From assembly GCA_934162625.1 (NCBI GenBank), contig CAKPJM010000005.1, positions 1-40,255 of the forward strand: a stretch of DNA of 40,255 bases, read 5' to 3'. Origin of the DNA: an uncultured Clostridia bacterium (GTDB lineage: Bacteria; Bacillota; Clostridia; TANB77; CAG-508). Both the position numbers and the translations under genes were made by a program. Of the stretch, positions 32,987-40,255 are shown piece by piece. The number at the start of each line of letters is the position of its first letter. The stretch's first letter is position 1. The notes beneath the pieces were generated by a model that was given only the letters and a program-made list of their open reading frames with translations, did no database searches and was not told where the DNA came from.

Positions 32987-33076
32987 GTGTGAAGTGTGAG
33001 GTAAGCATTACACTTTTGTAACTGTGCAAATTTTTCTCTATTTATCCCACTTCCCACATCTCATTTCTCACTTCAA
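32987..33076. repeat. Purine/pyrimidine hairpin between porD and porA
   Basis: GTGTGAAGTGTGAGGTAAG and, after a 40-base loop, CCCACTTCCCACATCTCATT then TCTCACTTC. It ends exactly at the porD stop codon. Same family as 31640-31740. Confidence 0.5.
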
Positions 33077-33358
33077 TTATTGCATAGCTATTGCACCAAA
33101 CGGACACACCTTAGCACAAACCCCGCATCCCTTACAATAATCATAATTAAATTCTGTTCTTTTTTGATTTTTTCCTACTGGTATTGCATCATCTGGGCAT
33201 ACTGGAAAGCATAGCCCACATTGTTTACATTTTTCTGATAAGAATATAGGTTTTTGGCTTCTCCAATCTCCTGTTTTAAATTCTCTTGCATTTCCTGCTG
33301 TATATATATCTCCACCTGGTGTTAATTCCTCCATTGGTGTTTTTGGATTAATATCCAT
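33077..33358 (-). CDS. porD: 2-oxoacid:ferredoxin oxidoreductase, delta subunit (ferredoxin)
   Basis: 93 residues with two 4Fe-4S binding motifs, CKQCGLCFPVCPDDAI and CKGCGVCAKVCPFGAI. It passes electrons from the TPP intermediate to external ferredoxin. It is the second gene of the operon, 21 bases after porC. Confidence 0.93.
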   Translation of the reverse strand: MDINPKTPMEELTPGGDIYTAGNAREFKTGDWRSQKPIFLSEKCKQCGLCFPVCPDDAIPVGKNQKRTEFNYDYCKGCGVCAKVCPFGAIAMQ

Positions 33359-33379
33359 GTAAAAATCACATCCTTCTTT

Positions 33380-33958
33380 CTATATTTCCTCTACTGAGTT
33401 TAAGGCCATTTCTAATGCTTTCATATTTCCTTCTATTACTTCTGGTTTTTTAGCAAATTTATGTTTAAATGAGCCTTTCATATCATTTAGTAACTCTTCA
33501 TCTGACATAACTTTACTAACTTTTACTATTGCTGCAAGCATTGGTGTATTAGGAAAATATCTTCCTAATGCCTCTTCTGATATTTTTCTTGCATCTATTT
33601 TATATACTTTTCCTTCATAGCCTTTAAGTAGATTTTTTATCTCTTCTGAATTTTTTGTAGTGTTTATTACTATTGCTCCTGTGCTTTTTAATCCAGCTGT
33701 TACTGGAACTGTTTCCAATAGAGTGTCATCTACAACTACTACATAATCTGGTTCATATATATTACTATGTATTGTTATTGGTTTATCACTTATTCTGTTA
33801 TACGCTGTAATTGGTGCACCCATTCTTTCTGGTCCGTATTCAGGAAATCCTTGGATATATTTACCTGTGTTAAATGCTGCATCTGCTAAAAGAAGTGATG
33901 CTGTCTTTGCGCCTTGGCCTCCACGTCCGTGCCATCTAATTTCTATTAAGCCTTCCAT
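33380..33958 (-). CDS. porC: 2-oxoacid:ferredoxin oxidoreductase, gamma subunit
   Basis: 192 residues of the gamma family: IRWHGRGGQGAKTA at residues 7-20, PEYGPERMGAPITAY, and PDYVVVVDDTLLE. This subunit takes part in CoA handling and assembly. It is first in the operon and has an AAAGGAGG site and a consensus promoter upstream. Confidence 0.93.
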   Translation of the reverse strand: MEGLIEIRWHGRGGQGAKTASLLLADAAFNTGKYIQGFPEYGPERMGAPITAYNRISDKPITIHSNIYEPDYVVVVDDTLLETVPVTAGLKSTGAIVINTTKNSEEIKNLLKGYEGKVYKIDARKISEEALGRYFPNTPMLAAIVKVSKVMSDEELLNDMKGSFKHKFAKKPEVIEGNMKALEMALNSVEEI

Positions 33959-34013
33959 CTATTAACCTCCTTTATTAATTTATATGCCTCTATTTTACTG
34001 TTATACAATATAA

Positions 34014-34042
34014 AGTATATTTCGAAAAATATTAAAAGTCAA
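34014..34042 (-). promoter_or_regulatory. Promoter of the por operon
   Basis: On the minus strand, TTGACT (34042-34037) and TATACT (34019-34014) are 17 bases apart, with porC starting about 55 bases downstream. Confidence 0.75.
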
Positions 34043-34103
34043 GCTTAAAGCAATATTAATATGAATAACTTGTGATAAGGTAGCCCCTATAATTTTGTCA
34101 AAT

Positions 34104-34132
34104 TTGAAATTTATTCTGTTTTATGCTATAAT
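34104..34132 (+). promoter_or_regulatory. Promoter of the lipoprotein gene
   Basis: TTGAAA (34104-34109) and TATAAT (34127-34132) with a 17-base spacer, divergent from the por promoter. The leader holds an imperfect hairpin, GAAGGCCT...AGGGCCT, around 34150-34177. Confidence 0.75.
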
Positions 34133-34225
34133 TATTTTAGAAAGACCTTTGAAGGCCTTCCTAAATGAGGAGGGCCTGTGTTTCCCCTTCCATTTAGTAA
34201 CTATTAACAGAAAGGAGAAACACAC

Positions 34226-34903
34226 ATGAAAAAAATAATTTTTTTACTCATCACAGTAGTAGCTGTAACAGCATGTCTGGTAGCATGCAACACAGATTCT
34301 TCCACCACTGTACCCAGCACTTCAACCAAGGCCAGTAACATTTCTACCTCTGAGGCTGTACCTGAACCTGAATGTCCCAAACTTTCAGTGGATTTTATTA
34401 AAACTGCTCTGCAGTTTGTTGATAACTATTCCACTCCCTCCAAGAAATTGGAAAATTTGGCTACAGAGGTAATTCAGTTGTCAGATGGCTATGGAGACAA
34501 GCTTTACGCTTATCTTAACTACCGTCTCACTGAAAAATACGGTGAAAGTCTTCCCCAGTTTTTGGGATATGGTTGTGATACTTTGAATACTGTTAAAGTT
34601 TTCATTCACAACTATAAAGATGGTACTAATGTTGGTTGTGTTTCGTACAACGAACAGGATGCTACATACAACTATGACCACGATACTATCATATTGTCGG
34701 CTGGTATTTTGGGTGAAAAGTATCCTGACAATGTGAGTTTGGCAAATGCAAGAATAGCATCTTATGTTCTTACTCAGATGAATAAGGAAGATGTTAATTG
34801 CTGCATTGTTACCAACAAGGGAAAGAGTTCTTACGATTTCACCTTTGAAAACGAAGCATTTCGAGAAATTGCAAGAGAAATTTTGCATAGTCTCAGCTAT
34901 TAA
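34226..34903 (+). CDS. Putative lipoprotein of unknown function
   Basis: 225 residues. The signal peptide 1-20 ends in a lipobox LVAC with Cys21, followed by a Ser/Thr-rich linker (about 22-45). The mature domain has no recognised family. Its codon use is more GC-rich than that of neighbouring genes, which suggests acquisition. It is a single unit with its own promoter, AAAGGAG site and terminator, divergent from por. Confidence 0.75.
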   Translation: MKKIIFLLITVVAVTACLVACNTDSSTTVPSTSTKASNISTSEAVPEPECPKLSVDFIKTALQFVDNYSTPSKKLENLATEVIQLSDGYGDKLYAYLNYRLTEKYGESLPQFLGYGCDTLNTVKVFIHNYKDGTNVGCVSYNEQDATYNYDHDTIILSAGILGEKYPDNVSLANARIASYVLTQMNKEDVNCCIVTNKGKSSYDFTFENEAFREIAREILHSLSY

Positions 34904-34907
34904 GAAG

Positions 34908-34948
34908 AAAGCGCGGATACATCCATTTGGAACCGCGCTTTTTCTTTA
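34908..34948 (+). terminator. Terminator of the lipoprotein gene
   Basis: AAAGCGCGG (34908-34916) pairs with CCGCGCTTT (34933-34941), followed by TTTCTTT. It is a canonical rho-independent terminator. Confidence 0.85.
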
Positions 34949-34986
34949 TTTTTAAAAATTTACTCTATATTCATTCTAATTTGCAC

Positions 34987-35163
34987 TTAGTCATCGTTTT
35001 CGCAAGGTGCTTCTACTGGGCAAACACCTGCGCATGTACCACAACCAATGCATGTATTTTCATCTATTATGTATTTTTCTTCTCCTTGTGAAATACATCC
35101 TACTGGGCATTCTGCTGCGCATGCTCCACAAGATATACATTTATCTGATATTTTGTATGCCAT
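34987..35163 (-). CDS. 2[4Fe-4S] ferredoxin
   Basis: 58 residues, a typical clostridial ferredoxin. It has two cluster motifs, CISCGACAAECPVGCI and CIGCGTCAGVCPVEAPC, linked by YIIDENT. It is a likely electron acceptor for the Por enzyme about 1 kb upstream of the window's por operon end. An AAGGTGGTG site precedes the ATG at 35163. It is short enough to be missed by automatic ORF lists. Confidence 0.93.
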   Translation of the reverse strand: MAYKISDKCISCGACAAECPVGCISQGEEKYIIDENTCIGCGTCAGVCPVEAPCENDD

Positions 35164-35258
35164 TTTTTATTCACCACCTTTTTACTGGTCACTTTTGGCA
35201 GCAACCCTATATTTTTTTTGATTGGATTTCTTTTTTTATTATAAAATTAATATCTAAA

Positions 35259-36175
35259 TTATTTGTTGTTTTTTTCATCCATTTTTTCTAATTTTTCTAG
35301 TTTTTGCAATTCTTTTAAGTCCTCTGGATTTTCTGCTTCTATTTTATCATCTTCTTTTTCTACATCTTTTATAATTTTTACATCTTTTGTATTATATTTT
35401 TTAAAGAATGTATCATCTCCATCTTTAAATTTTACTTTTATTATTTCTTTTAATGTTTCTACTCCGGCAGACTTCTCCTTCTCCATCTTCTGTTTTCACT
35501 ATTGCTCCAACTTTTGGTAATCTTTTAAGTTTTTCCTCATAAACTTCTTGCTCATATTTTAAGCAACACATTAATCTTCCACAGTTTCCAGATATTTTAG
35601 CAGGATTAAGGGATATGTTTTGTTCTTTTGCCATTTTTATAGAAACAGTTTCAAAATTTCCTAGGAATGAACAACAACATAGTTCTCTTCCGCACATTCC
35701 ATTTCCGTCCTAGTTTTTTTACTTCATCCCTTACACCAATTTGCCTTAACTCAATTCTTGTTTTAAAAATTGCTGCTAGGTCTTTTACTAGGTCTCTGAA
35801 GTCTATTCTACCTTCAGCTGTAAAGAAGAATAGTAATTTGCTTCTATCAAATTTATATTCAACATCTGTTAAAGTCATGTCTAATTTATGCTCTTCTATC
35901 TTCTTTTGGCATATTTTTAAAGCTTCTTGTTCTTTTTTCTTATTTTCTTCGTTTTGCTTTTTGTCTTTATATGTTGCTACTCTTATAATTTTTTTCAATG
36001 GTTTTTCAAGTTTTTCATCTGGTATGGTTCTATTTGCAATTGCAACTTCTCCATATTCTACTCCCATTGCTGTTTCTACGATTACATATTGTCCTTTTTT
36101 TATTTCTATCCCATCAGGATCAAAAAAATATATTTTACCTGGTTTTTTGAATCTAACTCCTATAATATTTGCCAT
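35259..36175 (-). CDS. ricT: RicT/YaaT PSP1-domain protein, two +1 frameshifts
   Basis: RicT belongs to the complex (RicA, RicF, RicT) that carries iron-sulfur clusters and acts with RNase Y in mRNA processing and development. The PSP1 domain is at the N-terminus (GVRFKKPGKIYFFDP...). The cysteine-rich part CGRELCCCSFLGNF and NCGRLMCCLKYE follows, then an acidic, Lys/Glu-rich tail. The coding sequence is open only in three pieces: 36175-35705, 35706-35464 and 35465-35259. Each junction is CGG-A, and a +1 step at both gives about 304 residues. It overlaps the end of holB by 23 bases, as in the Bacillus holB-yaaT pair. Confidence 0.93.
35463..35466 (-). other. CGG-A +1 frameshift site 2 in ricT
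   Basis: Minus-strand reading GAA GTC TGC CGG A. Family sequence resumes one base later at GGA GTA GAA ACA TTA. CGG is in frame with the middle ricT piece. Without the shift the frame ends at the stop at 35425-35427, after about fourteen codons. Confidence 0.8.
35704..35707 (-). other. CGG-A +1 frameshift site 1 in ricT
   Basis: Minus-strand reading CTA GGA CGG A, where CGG is codon 157 from the ATG at 36175. One base later the frame reads GGA AAT GGA ATG TGC GGA AGA, which gives the conserved GGNGMCGRELCC. Unshifted, it ends after 18 unrelated codons at 35651. Confidence 0.85.
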
Positions 36176-37064
36176 TTATAACCTCCCACACTGTCATATT
36201 TAAGTTGTCTATTGTCATATCATAATTATTATTTTTTTTCAATCTATCCTTTGTATCTTCTACTATTTTCATGCATTCTATATAATTTGGATTTGAAGTG
36301 ATTTTATCAAAAAATATTAAATTTATATACTCTAACATCTCAATTGCTTGTTCTTTATCTTTAAAAATATCTTCTTTACTATTTATTAATTTTATGATAT
36401 TGACATTTTCTAAACTAGAATATATTCTATTAACTTTGTTATATAATTCTTCTTTTCCATCTAAACTTACTACTTTATTCACACTTCCATCAGCAATTTT
36501 TAGCATTAGTTCTTGAGTGTTTAGTTTGTTGTACTTTCTCTCTAATATTGTTTTTAGCTCGCTGTCTGTCAATTTTCTAAACATTATTTTTGTGCATCTT
36601 GACTTTATCGTAGGTAAAAATAAGTTTTCATTTGAAGCGATTAAAATAATAGTAACGTATTCTGGTGGTTCTTCAAGTGTTTTTAATAAACTATTTTGTG
36701 CTTCTTTTGTCATCAGATTGCTTTCGTTTATAATGTATACTTTTTTATTAGATACAATCGGTTTTTCATATACTTTTTTTATAAGTTCTCTTATCTGTTC
36801 TATTTTAATGCTATTTCCATCGGGTTCAATTATTTCAAAATCTGGGTTATTAGATGATTCAAATTCTATACAAGATTTACATTTTCCACATGGTTTCGAA
36901 TCGTTTATACATAAAATTGCTTTTGCAAATTCTTTTGCAAACAACATTTTTCCAATTGATTCTTTTCCTATAAACATATAACTATGTGCAATATTATTTG
37001 CTCTTATTATTTGGTTTAATAATTCCTTATTTTTTTCATTACCTATAATATTTTCAAAAATCAT
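36153..37064 (-). CDS. holB: DNA polymerase III delta' subunit
   Basis: 303 residues, the clamp-loader delta' subunit. Blocks are NIAHSYMFIGKESIGK (a Walker A form without the second Gly, as is common in delta'), a zinc site CINDSKPCGKCKSC, SLLKTLEEPPEY and SRC in sensor 1. It is followed by overlapping ricT. In Bacillus the same two genes are adjacent. Confidence 0.93.
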   Translation of the reverse strand: MIFENIIGNEKNKELLNQIIRANNIAHSYMFIGKESIGKMLFAKEFAKAILCINDSKPCGKCKSCIEFESSNNPDFEIIEPDGNSIKIEQIRELIKKVYEKPIVSNKKVYIINESNLMTKEAQNSLLKTLEEPPEYVTIILIASNENLFLPTIKSRCTKIMFRKLTDSELKTILERKYNKLNTQELMLKIADGSVNKVVSLDGKEELYNKVNRIYSSLENVNIIKLINSKEDIFKDKEQAIEMLEYINLIFFDKITSNPNYIECMKIVEDTKDRLKKNNNYDMTIDNLNMTVWEVINGKYYRS

Positions 37065-37110
37065 TATCTTTCCTTTTTATAAACTACTGAAGACTATTCT
37101 CCTCGCATAA

Positions 37111-37764
37111 TTATTTCACTTTGCCAAATTTATTTAATGGCCAAAATCTAATTAATACTTTACTTTCTACCTTTTCTACTGGAATACATCCAAAACTTCT
37201 GCTATCTGTGCTATGAGGTCTATTATCTCCCATTACAAATACACATCCTTCTGGAACTGTAACATCTAGAAATAATTCTCCATGATCTGCTTTTGTTTCT
37301 ATTCCTTCCCTTAAATATGGCTCTTCTAGTTCCTCTCCATTTAAGTATACTTTGCCATTTTCTATTTTTATATGATCTCCTTCTATTCCTATAACTCTTT
37401 TTATATAGCTTGTCTTAGTAAATTCTAATACATAATAAGAAAATTTTGCCATTATACCTTTTGGTTCGTAATCATATATAGCAATTGGATTTCCCATATC
37501 TGCTTCAAATGCTGACACTATAGCTTTACTTGGTGCTTCAAAAGTTACAATATCACCTCTTTTGTATTTTCCTTTTACAGTTCTTGTCCATCTGCTTAAA
37601 ATTAGCCTTTGGCCTTCTTCTAGTGTATTATACATTGATGGTTGTTTTACTACTGTTGGAGTTCCTATATAATATCTAAATAATAATGCAAGTACTACTG
37701 CTATTATTATACAATATGCCCATTCTAATATATCTTTTAGCTTTGAATTTGTTTTTTCTTCCAT
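37111..37764 (-). CDS. lepB: Signal peptidase I
   Basis: About 217 residues from the ATG at 37764 (GAGGG site). The frame is open to 37806. It has one N-terminal membrane helix near 12-32. Catalytic Ser lies in KQPSMYNTL and Lys in YIKRVIGIEGD. GDNRPHSTDSRSFG is the C-terminal box. It cleaves signal peptides of exported proteins outside the membrane. It lies 46 bases upstream of holB. Confidence 0.93.
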   Translation of the reverse strand: MEEKTNSKLKDILEWAYCIIIAVVLALLFRYYIGTPTVVKQPSMYNTLEEGQRLILSRWTRTVKGKYKRGDIVTFEAPSKAIVSAFEADMGNPIAIYDYEPKGIMAKFSYYVLEFTKTSYIKRVIGIEGDHIKIENGKVYLNGEELEEPYLREGIETKADHGELFLDVTVPEGCVFVMGDNRPHSTDSRSFGCIPVEKVESKVLIRFWPLNKFGKVK

Positions 37765-37868
37765 TACTTTTCCCTCTTTCGCATACATTACTTTTTCATT
37801 ATACATTACTATCTATATTTTTTCAATTATTTAATTAGACAAAATGTAATTTGTGAAAATAAATTATT

Positions 37869-38058
37869 TCTAAAAATTAAAATATTAAAAATGAAAAAAA
37901 CGTTGCGAATGGATTGAGCTTGAGGTAGAAATTGTTCTTCTATATGAGTAGGGAATCTCGTTTTTAATGAGGGCGCTGCGAAGAGAGAAGATTTACAATT
38001 TCTACGAAAGCGACATGACCGAGCAATTTTTGGAATTTTTCATATTTTAATTTTTAGA
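37869..38058. repeat. 190-bp structured palindromic element
   Basis: TCTAAAAATTAAAATAT (37869-37885) and its exact complement (38042-38058) enclose a core with nested pairing. GTAGAAATTGT (37925-37935) is complementary to ACAATTTCTAC (37996-38006). GCGAATGG, GAGGGCGCTGCGAAG and GAAAGCGACATGACCGAGCA lie between or beside them. After it comes ATGTTATCTTATTTAATTAA, also present in the 166-bp repeats at the left end. No gene is seen in 37807-38107. Confidence 0.6.
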
Positions 38059-38107
38059 TGTTATCTTATTTAATTAATAAATATTGCGAGCGATTAAAGT
38101 CTCTTTG

Positions 38108-39521
38108 TTATCCTCTAGTAGGTATTGTTATTACAACTTCTGTTCCTTCATGTACTTTGCTTTTTATATCAATTCTTCCATTATTTTGGTCTAATATTTC
38201 TTTTGCAATTGAAAGTCCGAAGTCCTGTTCCTCCCATTTGCCTTGTTCTTGCCTTATCTACTCTATAAAATCTCTCAAATATTTTGTTCAAGTCTTCCTC
38301 TGGAATTCCTATTCCATTATCAATTACTTTTATATATGCATCATTATAGACAAATCCTACATAAATTTTTATTGTTCCGCCTTCACCTGTATATTTTATG
38401 CTATTTGATAATATATTTAATACTACTCTTTCTATTCCATCTCTATCTGCATAAACATTTGGAACATTTGCTGTAACAAAGCATTCTACTTTTTGATGTT
38501 TCTTTTCCATTTCTATTTGTAAATTTTGTTGGCATTGTTTTACAAGTTCCCCTAAGTCAAATTCTGTTCTTTCCCATTCAGTTTTTTTATTATCAAATTT
38601 TGATAAAGTTAGTAAGTCATTAACTAGTTTAGTCATTCTTACTGCTTCTGAAGATATAACCCCTAAAAATTTTTGTCTTATTTCTTCATCATAGTCTGTT
38701 TCTGAAAGTGTTTCTGCATATCCTAATATTGAAGTAAGAGGTGTTTTTAATTCATGTGAGACGTCTGCAACAAATTCTTTTCTCATGTTATCTAATTTTA
38801 CATGTTCTGTTATATCTTGTATTAACACCATAACCCCTGCTGGCCTATCATTTTCATCTTTAAATGGTGCAAAGAATAAATTCAAATAAATATCTTCTAT
38901 GTTTACTTTGACTTCTGTCGATGTCCAATTTTCTAGATATATTATTTTTTCCATATTAATATCTACTTTTAATTTCTTAAAAATCTTATCAAATGTGTTT
39001 TCATCTTCTGTTATTCTTAGTAACCTCGTTGCTGCTGGGTTTATATGCATAATTTTTCCATCAATATCAAACGCGATTATTCCATCTGTCATATGAAGTA
39101 AAATAGTTTCAATTTGCTTTTTTTGCCTTGTAACTTCATTTAAATTTTGTTTTAAACTTGTTGTAACTAAATTAAATGCTTTAGATAATTCATCTTCATC
39201 ACTTTTTATTTTTTTTCCTTCTATATAATCAGCATCTTGCTCCACATTGCTCCCATCAGCAATTTTTTCTGCACTTTTTATTAATTTTGTGATTGGATTA
39301 AGAATTATTTTAGATGTAAATATCAATATTATAGTAGAGATAATAATAAAAGAAAGCGAAATTATATAAAACATAATTTTTCCATTATTAATTGCAAAGC
39401 TTATTTTCTCTAAATTTACATTTGATAAATAATTTATATAAATACATCCTGGTATTATAAACATTATTATAGCCAGAATTATAACTATTAATATTATTTT
39501 TATTTGTGCACTTTTAAACAT
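38108..39521 (-). CDS. walK: Sensor kinase WalK/PhoR-like, one +1 frameshift
   Basis: About 470 residues. Membrane helices near 8-30 and 48-69 flank only a very short external loop. Then come HAMP (to ~120), PAS (about 130-230), HisKA with VSHELKTPLTS, N box NSIKYTGEGG, G1 DNGIGIPEED and F box RFYRVDKAR. At the G2 box the frame reads GGTGL then CGG. A +1 step gives GLSIAKEILDQNNGRI and a normal end at TAA 38108-38110. The cognate regulator is encoded just upstream. Controls cell-wall metabolism if WalK. PhoR is the alternative. Confidence 0.88.
38216..38219 (-). other. CGG-A +1 frameshift site in walK
   Basis: Minus-strand reading ACA GGA CTT CGG A, with CGG as codon 435. The +1 frame gives GGA CTT TCA ATT GCA, completing GTGLGLSIA, the ATP-lid glycine box. 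Unshifted, translation adds a few unrelated residues and stops at 38181. Confidence 0.85.
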
Positions 39522-39540
39522 ATTTCACCTCAAAAATTGT

Positions 39541-39647
39541 GGGCAGACAGAATTGTCCGCCCTCTACAATATTTGTAATTAATCTTATTTATGATTCAGG
39601 AAAGTCCCCTTTTGCTATTCAACAAAAGAGGGACAGTCCCTAGAATC
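39541..39647. repeat. Hairpin repeats between walR and walK
   Basis: GGGCAGACAGAATTGTCCGC then CCTCTACAAT, a CCCCTAC-tail hairpin variant, and AAAGTCCCCTTTTG...CAAAAGAGGGACAGTCCC, near-identical to 299-346 including the TAGAAT end. They fill the 127 bases between the two genes of a normally tight operon. Confidence 0.6.
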
Positions 39648-39648
39648 A

Positions 39649-40255
39649 TTAATTTGTTTTTATATAATATCCTACTCCTCTTTTGGTTATAAGAATCTTT
39701 GGATTTGCAGTATCTTTTTCTATTTTTCCTCTAATTCTTCTTACTGTAACGTCCACTGTTCTTATATCTCCATAATACTCATATCCCCAAACTTTTTCTA
39801 ATAAAACTTCTCTTGTTATTACTTGTCCTGCTTGGCTTGCTAGGAATTTTAGTACTTCAAATTCTCTTAGAGTTAAATCTATTACTTCTCCATCTACTTT
39901 TGCTTCAAATTTATCTAAGTCTAATTCTAATACTCCTACTTTTATTTTTTTGGTTTTTATTTCATCACTTGGTGTTACACTTGTACTTTCTTTAATTTCT
40001 GACTTTCTTAGATTTGCTTTGATTCTAGCCATCAATTCTCTTACGCTAAATGGTTTTGTAATATAATCATCTGCACCTAATTCAAGTCCTAATATTTTGT
40101 CAATTTCTTCATCCTTTGCTGTAAGCATAAGAATTGGAACATTAAGCGATACTCTTATCTTTTTACATACTGTCAATCCATCCATTTTTGGAAGCATTAT
40201 ATCCAAAAGAATCAAATCTGGTTTCTGGTTAAGTGCAATTTCTACTGCAGTGACT
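39649..40255 (-). CDS. walR: Response regulator WalR-like, start beyond window
   Basis: At least 202 codons. The frame is open to the window edge, so the N-terminus is missing. The phospho-acceptor Asp is in LILLDIMLPKMDGL. LTAKDEE and GADDYITKPFSVREL follow. The winged helix contains LTLREFEVLKFL, VWGYEYYGDIRTVDVTVRRI and KRGVGYYI. The last segments match the WalR/YycF recognition region closely. It is an essential cell-wall regulator in many Gram-positives and is the partner of the downstream walK. Confidence 0.9.
   Translation of the reverse strand, partial: VTAVEIALNQKPDLILLDIMLPKMDGLTVCKKIRVSLNVPILMLTAKDEEIDKILGLELGADDYITKPFSVRELMARIKANLRKSEIKESTSVTPSDEIKTKKIKVGVLELDLDKFEAKVDGEVIDLTLREFEVLKFLASQAGQVITREVLLEKVWGYEYYGDIRTVDVTVRRIRGKIEKDTANPKILITKRGVGYYIKTN

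Overview
The window comes from an AT-rich, low-GC Gram-positive anaerobe, most likely a member of the Clostridia. The evidence is the gene set: WalRK, PrkC/PrpC, RicT, a Spo0A-type DNA-binding domain, T-box control of proS, and a four-subunit ferredoxin-dependent 2-oxoacid oxidoreductase. Most genes lie on the minus strand, with strong AGGAGG-type ribosome sites. I cannot name a genus.

Layout, left to right. 1-700: gene-free, with two identical 166-bp structured repeats and small hairpins. 710-5165: rlmN-prpC-prkC-rpe operon. 5217-8800: a fused gene remnant, a MATE-type transporter, rlmD and a DUF378 protein. 8853-13561: a CiaH-like kinase; a GHKL kinase, a 13-residue peptide gene and a Spo0A-type response regulator; then a small XRE-regulated locus. 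13652-15691: T-box-controlled proS. 15703-22067: an Rpn-type nuclease, trpB behind a Trp leader attenuator, a cysteine-synthase-like enzyme, and an amino-acid ABC transporter behind a His-His leader attenuator. 22075-26558: acetyltransferases, an isochorismatase-like hydrolase, a foreign-looking gene, a CiaR-like regulator and a NUDIX hydrolase. 26856-30604: an HD protein, a decayed mobile island beside tRNA-Leu, and a membrane protein. 30634-33958: the por operon. 34226-40255: a lipoprotein, a ferredoxin, ricT, holB, lepB, walK and the start-truncated walR.

The most striking observation concerns translation. Three conserved genes (prkC, ricT, walK) are each broken by one-base shifts, four in total. 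All four have the same form: an in-frame CGG followed by A, with the conserved protein resuming one base later at GGA (Gly). By eye I found no other in-frame CGG in any intact gene here, over roughly ten thousand codons, although CGG occurs many times out of frame. This suggests that CGG is not read as Arg in this organism and that CGG-A is a +1 recoding signal. Systematic sequence error remains the main alternative.

The window is also rich in RNA-level control. There is a proline T-box, two peptide-coding attenuators, an unassigned structured leader with a terminator/anti-terminator pair, and a peptide gene whose start region can be masked by an upstream complement. Many gaps hold families of intergenic hairpins, some with conserved flanks and entirely different stems.
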